Origin: a virus
Direction: 5' to 3' (one strand)
Virus record (IMG/VR): IMGVR_UViG_3300006865_000017
Span: 1 to 43,182 of that record
Length of the DNA stretch: 43,182 nucleotides
In this document: in pieces, positions 5,278-13,519 of the stretch
Layout of the letters: each line of letters starts with the position of its first letter
How positions within the stretch are numbered: position 1 is the stretch's first letter
The notes under the pieces: generated by a model
What the model saw: only the letters and a program-made list of their open reading frames with translations
The model's database searches: none
What the model was told of the DNA's origin: nothing
Position numbers and translations under genes: made by a program

Positions 5278-6837
5278 GTGTCGCAGCCGGTCTCGGCCAA
5301 TGCGCTGGGTCTCGAGCTGGGGCCGGGCGAGCTGTTCTACCAGCTACCTAGGTTCCTGAAGACCCAGCAGTCCTTCCGCGAGCTGATCGCGAGAGGCGAC
5401 CCCGACAACCCCTCGGCGATCTGCATCCACGGCTACTTCGGCGGGTGGGGCTCCGGCAAGACCACGATCGGGAAGTGGATCGTGTTCGACTCGATGGTGT
5501 GTTACGCGGGGATCAAGGTGCTCGTCGTGCGAGACACCTTCTCCAGCCTGAACCTAACCACGAAGCAGGAACTTCTGCATCGCATGGTCGAGGGCGACCC
5601 CGCGGGCCGCAACATCGCGGACCTCATGAAGGAGTCATGGAACGAGCAGCGCCAGACCTTCACGATCCGCAACGGCTCTCAGTGTACCTTCGGCGGCCTC
5701 GATCGCGTCGAGAAGTGGGGCTCTACAGAGTTCGGGATGATCTACGTCGACGAGGCGAGCTTGATCGGGGAGCAGGACATCCCGTTCTTGCTGAGCCGAC
5801 TGCGGCAGCCGGCGCCGAAGTGCCGAAGCTGCCTAGGCTCTCGCTGCGCGCTGTGCGGGAACACGGGACACGTCTGGGGGCCCGACTACCGCCGCGCGAT
5901 CATCCTGACGTCGAACCACGTCTATACCGAGCACCACCTATACAAGGCGTTCGTCGGGACGCCGGATCAGCCGCGGAAGAAGAACCACTTCTACGTCGAG
6001 ACCTCGAGCTACGAGAACGCGCCCGAGAACGGCGGCTTCCTGCCGCCCGGGTACCTCGAGTCGCTCGCGCAGTCGGGCGACGAGCGGATGGTCTCGGTCT
6101 ACATGGGCGGCCAGTGGGGCGTCGTGCCGAAGGGCACGCCGGTCTACCAGTGGGTGCCTCGCAGCTCCGGCCGGCCGTGGCACGAACGCCCGTGCGAGTT
6201 CGACCCCTCGAGGCCGATCTGGCTGTCGTTCGACTTTGGGTATCGCTTCCCGTTCGTGACGTTCCACCAGCTCCAGGCTCGCGGTCGATGGCGCATCCTG
6301 CACGAGTTCACCATGCCCAGCTCGCGCACCGAAGAGCTGTGCTTCGGCGTGCAGGGCGTGCTGCGCGAGCGCTTCCCGAACGCACGGCTCGGGAGCGTGG
6401 TCTACGGGGATCCGGCCGGCCTCCAGAATCACTCGGAGGGGCAGAACGACGCGACCACAGTCGAGTCCGTGTTCCGCGTTCCGTTCAGGTGCGCTCCCTC
6501 GACCGAGGCGACGAAGCGCGGACGCCGCACCACGATTCAGAAGCGCCTGGCGCTCCAGGTCGAAGGTGAGCCGCTGCTCGCCGTCGATCCGCGCTACTGC
6601 CCTCGCCTGTGCGAGGCGTTCCGGGGGATGTACCGCTTCCCCGAGATGAAGCAGCGGTTCGAGACCGAGAACTACAAAGAGGAGCCGCTCGAAGAGCACC
6701 CCTTCTGCGACGTGATGCACTCGGTAGAATACTTCGCCCTCAACCACTTCAACGAGCAGAGCACGGAGGCGTTCCGTCGAGCGGCGGGGCAGGTCGTCGT
6801 GCCTAGGTTCAACTTCGGGGGATACGATGGCGGATGA
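5278..6837 (+). CDS. terL: Terminase large subunit
   Basis: This is the packaging motor ATPase and headful or site nuclease. GTG 5278 abuts the preceding stop. Walker A is GGWGSGKTT (about residues 55-63) and Walker B is MIYVDEA (about 154-160), followed by the coupling motif LTSN. The C-terminal RNase H-like nuclease has acidic residues in SFDFGY (about 319), YGDPAG (about 377) and FCDVMHS (about 478). At 519 aa it has the normal length for the family. A four-Cys knuckle (C182, C185, C190, C193) is inserted between the ATPase motifs. The gene overlaps the portal gene by 11 nt. Confidence 0.93.
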   Translation: MSQPVSANALGLELGPGELFYQLPRFLKTQQSFRELIARGDPDNPSAICIHGYFGGWGSGKTTIGKWIVFDSMVCYAGIKVLVVRDTFSSLNLTTKQELLHRMVEGDPAGRNIADLMKESWNEQRQTFTIRNGSQCTFGGLDRVEKWGSTEFGMIYVDEASLIGEQDIPFLLSRLRQPAPKCRSCLGSRCALCGNTGHVWGPDYRRAIILTSNHVYTEHHLYKAFVGTPDQPRKKNHFYVETSSYENAPENGGFLPPGYLESLAQSGDERMVSVYMGGQWGVVPKGTPVYQWVPRSSGRPWHERPCEFDPSRPIWLSFDFGYRFPFVTFHQLQARGRWRILHEFTMPSSRTEELCFGVQGVLRERFPNARLGSVVYGDPAGLQNHSEGQNDATTVESVFRVPFRCAPSTEATKRGRRTTIQKRLALQVEGEPLLAVDPRYCPRLCEAFRGMYRFPEMKQRFETENYKEEPLEEHPFCDVMHSVEYFALNHFNEQSTEAFRRAAGQVVVPRFNFGGYDGG

Positions 6838-8986
6838 GATCAAGGGGACTCCGGCCTCTCCCGGCACGTCGACGCCCTTCAGCTTCGCTCCCGCGAAGGA
6901 TGTCGCTACCGAGCGCGCTTCCGCGCCGTTCCCCGATGTCGAGGCGGAGCGGCTCTGGATTGCGGGTCGCGTCGAAGCCATCGCGAACGCAGAGAAGGAC
7001 CATCGCCTGCCGCACGAGCAGCGCTGGAAGCGCAACGAGCGGCTCATGAACAACGAGCACGACTGGCGAGGCAAGGCGACCTGGCAGTCGCAGATCGAGA
7101 TTTCGAAGGTCCCGAACGCGGTGAACGCCCAGCTCGCGATCCTCAAGGGCGGACTGGTCCAGACGAAGGACTGGTTCGACATGGACGCGCGCGAAGGGAC
7201 CGACCCGCTCGACCAGGCGCTCCTCGCGGACCTCAAGGATCTACTGCGAGCCGAGCTGGAGGAGCGCGACCCCTACACGCGGCGCGACTTCCTAGACGAG
7301 TGGCTACTCGCCCTCAAGGGAGGTCTCGTGAACTCGATGCTCGTGATGAAGTTCTACCCGGTGGAGGACCTTCGCCCCGTCCGCGTCTTCAAGATGGTCG
7401 ACGTGGGTCGCGCGGAGGCGGAGGCGTGGGACGGCCTAGGCGCCCTCGAAGCCCAGGTCTACGGGCAGCCTCGCCTCGAGACGGGTGTCGCCGACGAGGC
7501 GACGCCGGAGTCGATGATGCGGTCACTCGCGCTCGCGGCGGGCCCGAGTCTCGCGGCTTCCGGAGAGCAGCCCACGCAGGCGCCGACGAACCCCTCACCC
7601 GCGGGCGCACCGCCTGCGCGCGGCATGACCAGCCGGATCGAGATGCGCAAGCAGGTGCGGATCGCGAAGGACGGAGTGCCGACGCGCGACTACTTCTGGG
7701 ACTCGACCGGACGCAGGAAGTACGAGTTCCAGCGGATCCAGGGCGACCTAGACGAGCTGAACCGCATGACGACGGAAGCCGGCTACATCGAGTCGGCGGT
7801 CGCGCGCGTGAAGGCGAAGTGTTCGCCGAAGGTCCCCGAGAGCGAGATGAAGCGCGTGGAGGGCAGGCCGTCCGAGGCGGTCACGCTGCCCCCGCACCGG
7901 GTCGGCTGGGAGGGCTGGGAGTTCTACGGCGACATCCAGGGTCCGGACGGCGAGCTGCTTCGCCGCAACGCCACCATCACCGTGATCGAGGGCGTCGTGG
8001 TGCGCGACAAGGAGAACCCCTTCGACGACGGCTCGCCCTTCCGAGCATGCGCGCTCGAGCCGATGCACGACTCGACCTACGGCCGCGCGCCGCTCGAGAA
8101 CGTGGCCGGCATCGCGCACTTCATCACCGAGCTGGCGAACGCGATCATCGACGCGACCACCTACGAGGTCCTGAAGATGTGGGAGATCGACGTCGAGATG
8201 CTCGACGCCGCCACCAATCTCCAGACCGGCGCGGCTCCCGGGAAGGTCTGGTGGAAGCGCGACAAGTTCGGCACCGGGAAGCCCCTGATTCAGCCGGTCG
8301 ACACGGGGCGCGTTCCGGTCGGAGCGATCAACCTTCTCACCTGGGCGGATCGGCAGTTCCAGGAGGGGACCTCTGTGACCGAGATTTCGCATGGGCTCCA
8401 GCCGATCCGCGGATTCCCGACGGCGACCGAGATCAGCGCTCGCCAGCAGAACACGAACACGTCGTTCCGCGCGCTTGCGCAGTGGTGCGAGAAGGGGTCG
8501 CTCGAGCCCTGCCTCGAGGCAGTGTTCAACCGCATGATGCAGTTCAAGGTGTTCGCGGATGGCGGGCCTTCGTGGTGCTCGAAGGTGCTAGGTAAGGCTC
8601 GGGCCGAGCAGTTCTACCAGCGCCTCTACCAGCGCATTCAGGAAGACGACAGCTTCGAGGTCTCCATCGAGTTCCGCGTGCATGCGCTCAGCTCCATCCT
8701 AGCGCGCGCCTCGGAGACCGAGAGACTGGCGCGCATGCTCGAGGTGCTGCGCCAGTTCCCTGGCCTCGCGAACCGACTGAAGCTCGAGGTGCTCGCGAAG
8801 CGCGTGGTGGCGACGCTGGGCTACTCGGCCGAGGATCTTCTGCGCGATGAGGCCGAGCTGGGGGCGATCCAGCGCATGGAGATGGAGGCGATGGCCCGGC
8901 TCTCGGCGGCGGCCGGCCAGCAGCCGAACTCGCACACGAGCGCGGGGACGGCTGCCGCTGGTATCGTGACGCCGGCTGGCGCCTAG
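6827..8986 (+). CDS. Portal protein
   Basis: The portal is the dodecameric channel at the head vertex that docks the terminase and later the tail adaptor. At 719 aa it falls in the podovirus size range. Recognisable stretches include the HEQRWKRNERLMNN and QSQIEISKVPNAVN region near the start, YGRAPLENVAGIAHFITELANAI, and FPTATEISARQQNTNT with a helical C-terminal barrel. Residues about 225-265 are a low-complexity Ala/Pro-rich linker. It follows the terminase with an 11-nt overlap. The start at ATG 6827 is preceded by GGGGG. Assignment is by synteny and pattern. Confidence 0.88.
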   Translation: MADEIKGTPASPGTSTPFSFAPAKDVATERASAPFPDVEAERLWIAGRVEAIANAEKDHRLPHEQRWKRNERLMNNEHDWRGKATWQSQIEISKVPNAVNAQLAILKGGLVQTKDWFDMDAREGTDPLDQALLADLKDLLRAELEERDPYTRRDFLDEWLLALKGGLVNSMLVMKFYPVEDLRPVRVFKMVDVGRAEAEAWDGLGALEAQVYGQPRLETGVADEATPESMMRSLALAAGPSLAASGEQPTQAPTNPSPAGAPPARGMTSRIEMRKQVRIAKDGVPTRDYFWDSTGRRKYEFQRIQGDLDELNRMTTEAGYIESAVARVKAKCSPKVPESEMKRVEGRPSEAVTLPPHRVGWEGWEFYGDIQGPDGELLRRNATITVIEGVVVRDKENPFDDGSPFRACALEPMHDSTYGRAPLENVAGIAHFITELANAIIDATTYEVLKMWEIDVEMLDAATNLQTGAAPGKVWWKRDKFGTGKPLIQPVDTGRVPVGAINLLTWADRQFQEGTSVTEISHGLQPIRGFPTATEISARQQNTNTSFRALAQWCEKGSLEPCLEAVFNRMMQFKVFADGGPSWCSKVLGKARAEQFYQRLYQRIQEDDSFEVSIEFRVHALSSILARASETERLARMLEVLRQFPGLANRLKLEVLAKRVVATLGYSAEDLLRDEAELGAIQRMEMEAMARLSAAAGQQPNSHTSAGTAAAGIVTPAGA

Positions 8987-9008
8987 ACACCTCACGGAGG
9001 GGCAGCGT

Positions 9009-9212
9009 ATGGAGCAGATCCGCGAAGGAGACGGCAAGCGCAAGGGGCGCGCGGACGTGGTTCGCACGCCCACGAAGGAGCCCGGCGACAGCGCCCCGGT
9101 GAGGGGCGCGGAGAGCGCGGGCTTCACCGCGCACGCGGCGCCGCCGCGCGAGGATCCGTCCTCGGAGCGGCTGCATGCGTCGAGGCCGTGGCGGCCGAAG
9201 GGGCGGCGATGA
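9009..9212 (+). CDS. Small basic hypothetical protein, 67 aa
   Basis: ATG 9009 has GGAGGGG upstream. The product is charged and probably disordered (MEQIREGDGKRKGRADVV, ending RPWRPKGRR). It lies between portal and a small membrane protein, and its stop overlaps the next ATG (ATGA). No family is recognised. Disordered small proteins at this position could be scaffold-associated or structural, but nothing in the sequence shows this. Confidence 0.55.
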   Translation: MEQIREGDGKRKGRADVVRTPTKEPGDSAPVRGAESAGFTAHAAPPREDPSSERLHASRPWRPKGRR

Positions 9213-9388
9213 GCGGGGAGCCGAAGCCTTTCTGGAAGTCGCGACGCTTCTGGGGAGCGCTGATTCTCGCGGTCGGGCGCGCCCTTACGGGCCAGGACGT
9301 GGAGCTGGGCCCCCTGATCGAAGCCGCCGGAGGCGGCGTGGCCCTGCTCGGCGCGGCTCGCGCGAATGGGCCCCTGGTCCTTCGCTAA
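9209..9388 (+). CDS. Small membrane protein, possibly holin-like, 59 aa
   Basis: ATG 9209 overlaps the preceding stop (ATGA). MSGEPKPFWKSRRFWGALILAVG starts a short hydrophobic helix; a second, weaker hydrophobic stretch (LIEAAGGGVALLGAARANG) follows. The KPFWKSRRFW opening resembles small phage membrane proteins annotated as holins or holin-associated. The endolysin is far away at 35744, on the other strand, so a holin role is a guess. The alternative is a structural membrane-interacting peptide. Confidence 0.5.
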   Translation: MSGEPKPFWKSRRFWGALILAVGRALTGQDVELGPLIEAAGGGVALLGAARANGPLVLR

Positions 9389-9649
9389 GCGCGCCACCGG
9401 AGGGTAGGGGGTCGGCGCGTTCGACCCGGAAGTGGAAGGCTACGCGCGAAGGCCTGGAGGCGAGAGCCGTTTGGACGGGGCCGCGGCGGCCGAAGTGGAT
9501 AGGCGCCGCTCTCCTAGGGTGAGGCTCACCCACGCTCGAATCGCGCGGGGACATGGTGAGTTTGCCGGTCGGTCTGCGCTTCCCGCTGATGACCGCCCCT
9601 ACCCCGCCCCTCTTGACACGCGCTCGGCTCGGTGCTTCTCTGCGCGCCA
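9389..9649. other. Intergenic gap with candidate promoter
   Basis: About 260 nt lack a convincing gene. A short hairpin GGGTGA-ggc-TCACCC lies at 9516-9530 next to a CCTAGG. A consensus -35 TTGACA lies at 9613-9618, with a poor -10 (TTCTCT, 9636-9641) 17 nt later and the next GTG at 9650. This would be an internal promoter for the scaffold/capsid genes if used. The long open frames crossing the gap are shadow-like. Confidence 0.4.
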
Positions 9650-9937
9650 GTGGAGACCATCGCCGACAACGGTCCGCGACCGAACGCGGTCCGCAACGCG
9701 GAACTCGAGAAGCTCCTGCGAGGGCGCATCGAGGTCGCGGAAGCGGCACGCGAGATCGCGGGCCAGGCGCGCAAGGTGCTCGCGGCGGTCCTAGGGGACC
9801 ACGCGATCTACCTGGCCTCCAGCAACGGGCTGACGGACGCGCAGATGAGGGAGGTCGTGGGTTCCATGCGCGGTGCATGGCTCTTCGCGGCCGAACTCGA
9901 TACGGCAATCGCGGCCTCGGAGAACAGCCGCCTGTGA
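9650..9937 (+). CDS. Hypothetical helical protein, 95 aa
   Basis: GTG 9650 is taken as start (METIADNGPRPNAVRN); GTG 9632 is possible. The protein is predicted almost all helical (ELEKLLRGRIEVAEAAREIAG, then LTDAQMREVVGSMRGAWLFAAELDTAI). It ends in a GTGA overlap with the putative scaffold, so the two are probably co-translated. No family is recognised. Position suggests a head-assembly accessory role. Confidence 0.6.
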   Translation: METIADNGPRPNAVRNAELEKLLRGRIEVAEAAREIAGQARKVLAAVLGDHAIYLASSNGLTDAQMREVVGSMRGAWLFAAELDTAIAASENSRL

Positions 9938-10773
9938 ACGAAAAAGACACGCAGGCGTCGGGCAACGACGCGACGCAGGACCCCTCGGGCGAGACCCAGA
10001 CCCAGCAGGGGCACGCGAGCGCGGGCACGCCCGGATCGGCCGGACACGGCGGGCTCACCGTGGAGCAGCAGCTCGAAGCCATGCGGGCGGAGAACCTGCG
10101 ACTCCAGGGAGAGCTTTCGGCACGCTACACGCCTCCCGCTCCCTACGACCCCGCCGCGGCTCGCGGTCTGGCGCCGGCACGAACCGGCGTCGACGAGTCG
10201 GAGCTGCGCGCGCTGGCCGAGGAGCTGGGCGTGAAGCCCGAGCGGATCGAAGGGCTCGTGAGCCTCGCTATCGCGCGCGCCGAGTCGCAGGTGCTCGGGC
10301 GCGTCGACCAGGCACTACGAGCGCAGCGCGTGGCCGATCGGGTCGCGCGCGAGTTCTTCGAGCGCTATCCGCGTCTGAGTGCCCATCAGGCGACGGTGGA
10401 CCAGGTCGTCCGCGCCTACGCGAGCGACCCGGTGCGACTGCGCGGCAGGGGGATGTTCCAGGAGGACGTCCTCGCGGAGATCGCGCAGGAGAGCCACCGT
10501 GCCCTGAGCATCGAGTTCTACGATGCGCGCAAGGCCGCGGGTTCGGGCGCAGGAGCGACGGCTCCTGCGGGTGGTGCCGCAGTCATCGTTCCGGCCGGTG
10601 ATGTGCGATCGGCCCAGGTCGCCACCGGACGGTCCGGTGGCGGTGGGGCTGCAACCCCGAAGCCGGAGCCCGAACCCGATCCCGTGAGCGAGTGGATCGG
10701 CGGCATCAAGGACCAGCGCGAGCGCGGCATCGCGGGCGCGCACGGTCGGCTCGCGGGGGTGCAGACCCGGTAA
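9934..10773 (+). CDS. Putative scaffolding protein, 279 aa
   Basis: GTG 9934 overlaps the previous stop. An N-terminal Gln/Thr/Ser/Gly-rich disordered stretch (about residues 1-45) is followed by a coiled-coil-like helix (VEQQLEAMRAENLRLQGEL), more charged helices, a Gly/Ala/Pro-rich linker, and a basic C-terminus. This composition, together with a position immediately before the major capsid gene, is typical of scaffolding proteins, which guide procapsid assembly and then leave. No direct homology is claimed. Confidence 0.65.
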   Translation: MNEKDTQASGNDATQDPSGETQTQQGHASAGTPGSAGHGGLTVEQQLEAMRAENLRLQGELSARYTPPAPYDPAAARGLAPARTGVDESELRALAEELGVKPERIEGLVSLAIARAESQVLGRVDQALRAQRVADRVAREFFERYPRLSAHQATVDQVVRAYASDPVRLRGRGMFQEDVLAEIAQESHRALSIEFYDARKAAGSGAGATAPAGGAAVIVPAGDVRSAQVATGRSGGGGAATPKPEPEPDPVSEWIGGIKDQRERGIAGAHGRLAGVQTR

Positions 10774-10778
10774 GCCTG

Positions 10779-10797
10779 GGCCTCTCACCGAGAGGCC
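10779..10797 (+). promoter_or_regulatory. Hairpin covering the capsid gene Shine-Dalgarno
   Basis: GGCCTCT (10779-10785) and AGAGGCC (10791-10797) form a perfect 7-bp stem with a 5-nt loop. The stem ends three bases before the major capsid ATG at 10801. The downstream arm contains the only Shine-Dalgarno-like sequence (AGAGG), so folding would hide it. It could act as a translational control element, an RNA-processing site or a stability element; no U-tract follows, so it is not a classic terminator. Confidence 0.6.
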
Positions 10798-10800
10798 AAC

Positions 10801-11781
10801 ATGGGTCAGGCTTGGGTTCCCTCGGCGGATGGCGGCTTCCTCGCCAACCCGAAGCTCTCCTCCAAGCTGCGCTACGCGGCGCAGGCGATGATGAAGTTCA
10901 ACCAGTTCGTCCGCCCCGAGCCGGGTCTAGGCAAGGGCGTGGGCGACACGCTGGACTTCGACAAGATCAGCGACATCGTGAATCCGACCTCGATCACGGG
11001 CATCAGCGAGCTGAACGCCATGCCCGAGTCGAAGTTCATCATCACGCGCGGTCAGCTCGTGATGACCGAGTACGGCAACAGCATCCCGTGGACCGGCAAG
11101 CTCGAGACGCTCGCCGAGTTCAACCCGAACAACATCGCCCAGCAGGTTCTCCGCAACGACATGGCGAAGACCATCGACGCCATCGTCGCGAGGACCATGA
11201 AGCGGTGCGCGATCACGGCCACGCCGACCGCGGCCGGCGCGATCACCATCGCGGTCGAGACGACCCCGAGCACGGGCTGGTACGCTGGCGGGCTCACCGC
11301 AGAGCACATCTACGCGGTGCGCGACTACCTGAAGGCCGTGCTCAAGTGCGAGCCGTTCGACGGAGAGAACTACATCGCCGTCGGTTCGGTTCGTGCTCTC
11401 CGTTCGCTGCGCAAGGACACCGACTGGAAGGACGCCGCGAAGTTCGGCGACCCGGAGCGGCTGTTCTCGGGCGAGGTGGGGCGCTTCGACGGCATCCGCT
11501 TCATCGAGAGCAACAACGACGCGGCGCTCGACAACGGGCTCCAGAACGGCGGCAACGACGTGGGCGGCGAGATGCTGATCTTCGGGGCCGACCCGATCGT
11601 CAGCGGGACCGCGATCGCGCCGGAGATCCGGGCGAAGGTCCCGAGCGACTACGGTCGCTCGAAGGGCGTCGCCTGGTACGCGCTCATGGGTCACCAGGTG
11701 CCGTGGCGCGCGAACCTCGACAGCGGCGCAGCGCGCTGCGTCTGGATCACCGCGTCGGACACGAACGTCCCGGCGATCTAA
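10801..11781 (+). CDS. Major capsid protein, N4-gp56 family
   Basis: The protein forms the capsid shell with an HK97-type fold. Diagnostic stretches of the N4-gp56 family are GGFLANPKLSSKLRYAAQ near residue 10, GDTLDFDKISDI, the FIITRGQLVMTEYGNSIPWT segment (about 80-100) and WYALMGHQVPWRANLDSGAAR near the C-terminus. At 326 aa it has the usual length for this family. It is preceded by the putative scaffold and followed by two paralogous small proteins. Its start lies 3 nt after a hairpin that includes the Shine-Dalgarno. Confidence 0.9.
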   Translation: MGQAWVPSADGGFLANPKLSSKLRYAAQAMMKFNQFVRPEPGLGKGVGDTLDFDKISDIVNPTSITGISELNAMPESKFIITRGQLVMTEYGNSIPWTGKLETLAEFNPNNIAQQVLRNDMAKTIDAIVARTMKRCAITATPTAAGAITIAVETTPSTGWYAGGLTAEHIYAVRDYLKAVLKCEPFDGENYIAVGSVRALRSLRKDTDWKDAAKFGDPERLFSGEVGRFDGIRFIESNNDAALDNGLQNGGNDVGGEMLIFGADPIVSGTAIAPEIRAKVPSDYGRSKGVAWYALMGHQVPWRANLDSGAARCVWITASDTNVPAI

Positions 11782-11808
11782 GGCCCGGGCCCAAGAAGGG
11801 GATCCAAG

Positions 11809-12222
11809 ATGTACGACCGCACCATGCTCACCGTGCTGCCGGCGGCGAACGTGACGCTCGCGACCGGGGTCCCGGCCGCGTTCACGCTCACGCAGGCGGC
11901 GGGGACCGAGGGCAACTCCCCCTACACCGCGGGGGCTGCCGGGATCGTCGACTCGATCCTGCTCCAGATCGCGACGGCGACCGTCTGGCCCACGACCGCG
12001 CTCGTGCTCGCGGTCCACGTCAACGACGTCGAGGTCGGCGTCGTGACCATCCCGACCGGCCTGGCGCAGGGCGTGAACCGGCGCTTCCGTCTCCTAGACG
12101 TGGCCGGCGCGAGCCGGGCCTTCAAGGCGGGCGACGTGCTCAAGGTCGAGATCAAGACGCAGCCCGCCGGTGCGGGGCTGGCGGGCTCCGCGATCCCGTA
12201 CCTCGGCATCCGCTCCGAGTAG
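11809..12222 (+). CDS. Capsid-associated protein, paralog A, 137 aa
   Basis: ATG 11809 follows AAGGGG. The protein is beta-rich with small hydrophobic strands (LVLAVHVNDVEVGVVTIP) and a C-terminal block AGDVLKVEIKTQPAGAG. It shares its beginning (MYDRTMLTVLPA), the ALVLAVH-NDVEVG block and the end with the next gene, so the two are tandem duplicates. Position directly after the major capsid gene suggests a decoration, cement or head-fibre protein; the fold is not identified. Confidence 0.7.
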   Translation: MYDRTMLTVLPAANVTLATGVPAAFTLTQAAGTEGNSPYTAGAAGIVDSILLQIATATVWPTTALVLAVHVNDVEVGVVTIPTGLAQGVNRRFRLLDVAGASRAFKAGDVLKVEIKTQPAGAGLAGSAIPYLGIRSE

Positions 12223-12235
12223 GGGGGGCGGGTCG

Positions 12236-12655
12236 ATGTACGACCGCACCATGCTCACCGTGCTGCCGGCCGTACACGCAACACCGGCGACGGGGATCCC
12301 TGCGGCGCTGAACATGGTGCTCGCCGCGGGGACGGAGGGGAACGCGCCCCACCACGCCGCGGCGAGCGGCGTGGTGGACTCGCTGCTCCTCCAGTGGTCG
12401 ATCGAGCCCACCTGGGACACGACCGCGCTCGTGCTCGCCGTTCACATCAACGACGTCGAGGTCGGCACGGTCACGGTGCCGGACGCATCCGCCCTTCAGG
12501 GCGAGCTAGTCCACTACAAGATCGAGCCGAAGGCGGGCGTGAGCCGTGCGTTCAAGCCCGGCGACGTCCTCAAGGTGGAGATCAAGACCCAGCCGGCGGA
12601 CAGCGGGGTGCCGGGAGGGGCGGCGACGCCCTACCTGGGCGTTCGCACCGAGTAG
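12236..12655 (+). CDS. Capsid-associated protein, paralog B, 139 aa
   Basis: ATG 12236 begins MYDRTMLTVLPAVHATPATG. It is clearly homologous to the preceding gene: same N-terminal 12 residues, the TTALVLAVHINDVEVGTVTVP block, SRAF-PGDVLKVEIKTQPA, and an end PYLGVRTE versus PYLGIRSE. The middle region (about residues 45-65 and 80-100) differs, and DNA identity is highest at the 5-prime end. Such pairs can form mixed decoration complexes or heteromeric head fibres. Function is inferred from position only. Confidence 0.7.
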   Translation: MYDRTMLTVLPAVHATPATGIPAALNMVLAAGTEGNAPHHAAASGVVDSLLLQWSIEPTWDTTALVLAVHINDVEVGTVTVPDASALQGELVHYKIEPKAGVSRAFKPGDVLKVEIKTQPADSGVPGGAATPYLGVRTE

Positions 12656-12686
12656 CCCGATCGCGAAGATGCGTAGATGAGCAGCG

Positions 12687-12717
12687 GGGCCCGGTCGTCG
12701 GATGGCGGCCGGGCCTC
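12687..12717 (+). terminator. Candidate terminator hairpin after capsid genes
   Basis: Arms GGCCCGG and CCGGGCC can pair around a GC-rich loop, followed by TCTTGCC rather than a clean T-run. It sits between the decoration paralogs and the next gene. Partial termination could reduce transcription of downstream genes relative to capsid. Weak, because the T-tract is poor and GC-rich hairpins are common in this genome. Confidence 0.35.
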
Positions 12718-12734
12718 TTGCCTAGGAGGGTCCG

Positions 12735-12980
12735 ATGCAGAAGACGCTCGACCAGCTCGGGATCGACACCACGAAGCCCTATCGGGTGGTGCTCGGCTCC
12801 GGCGGATCCGTTCTCGAGGCGGAGCAGGTGAAGCCTCCCCGCGTGACGCTCGAGCACTCGCGAGAGACGCGCTCGACCAGGCCCGTCGAGCCGGAGCCGG
12901 AGGCGAGCATCGCGCCCGAGGACCTCGGGGCGATCCCGGTCCCCGCGCGGCGGCGGCGTCTGAATCAGGAGGAGGCGTAG
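12735..12980 (+). CDS. Small hypothetical protein, 81 aa
   Basis: ATG 12735 is preceded by CCTAGGAGGG, in which the CCTAGG palindrome supplies part of the Shine-Dalgarno. The product starts MQKTLDQLGIDTTKPYRVVLG and has a Glu/Pro/Arg-rich, probably disordered second half ending RRRRLNQEEA. No family is recognised. It lies between the head genes and the exported proteins and could be a minor head component; nothing further can be supported. Confidence 0.6.
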   Translation: MQKTLDQLGIDTTKPYRVVLGSGGSVLEAEQVKPPRVTLEHSRETRSTRPVEPEPEASIAPEDLGAIPVPARRRRLNQEEA

Positions 12981-12982
12981 GC

Positions 12983-13510
12983 ATGCGCAATCGCTCGCTC
13001 GCCGCGCTCGCGTTCGCCGCACTGCTCGCCATCGCGCAGCCTGCCTGGTCCGCGCCCTTCTCGGGATGGCGGATGCGCTGCGACGATCCTGCCTCGGCGA
13101 TCACGAGGACCTACCTGCTACCAGGGGAGTCGATTTGCTGGGTCCACAGCGACGACGCGGCGACCGCGAACAGCGTCGCGATCGGCGTCTACCTGTGCCC
13201 CTCGATCTCGTTCGAGTATTGCCGCGTCCCTGGCGACTCGAGCGCTGCGACGATGCGCTTCATGGCTGCGCTCACCGACGCGAAGGCGAACTCGTCGCCG
13301 TACATCGGCGACGTGGACGCGGATGGGATCTTCGACCCGGTGCCTGCGACCGGGGACTGCGGGAGCAACGAGGACGGCAACGGCGTGACGGCGAACGATT
13401 CGAGCTTCTACGGGATCTCGCCGAAGCGCCCCTACTTCTGGGTCGAGGAGGTGAACGCGCCCGGCGCGGGCAACGTCGCGCGCGTGGTCCTCACCTGCAA
13501 CCGCTCCTAG
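12983..13510 (+). CDS. Exported protein with Sec signal peptide, 175 aa
   Basis: ATG 12983 follows AGGAGG. The N-terminus MRNRSLAALAFAALLAIAQP then AWSA is a textbook Sec signal peptide: basic n-region, hydrophobic core, and A-x-A-type cleavage after about residue 24. The mature part has several Cys (at least six, in CDDP, CWVH, LCPS, YCRV, DCGS and TCNRS), consistent with disulfides in an oxidising compartment, and a segment DVDADGIFDPVPATGDCG that may bind calcium. No family is recognised. It is the first of three consecutive signal-peptide genes in the structural region. Confidence 0.75.
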   Translation: MRNRSLAALAFAALLAIAQPAWSAPFSGWRMRCDDPASAITRTYLLPGESICWVHSDDAATANSVAIGVYLCPSISFEYCRVPGDSSAATMRFMAALTDAKANSSPYIGDVDADGIFDPVPATGDCGSNEDGNGVTANDSSFYGISPKRPYFWVEEVNAPGAGNVARVVLTCNRS

Positions 13511-13519
13511 GGAGGCTCC

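Noticed and set aside
5938-7236. 432-codon minus-strand open frame
   Set aside because: Antisense of terminase and portal; no independent support.
10692-12311. 539-codon plus-strand open frame over the capsid gene
   Set aside because: Out-of-frame shadow of the clear N4-gp56 capsid gene.
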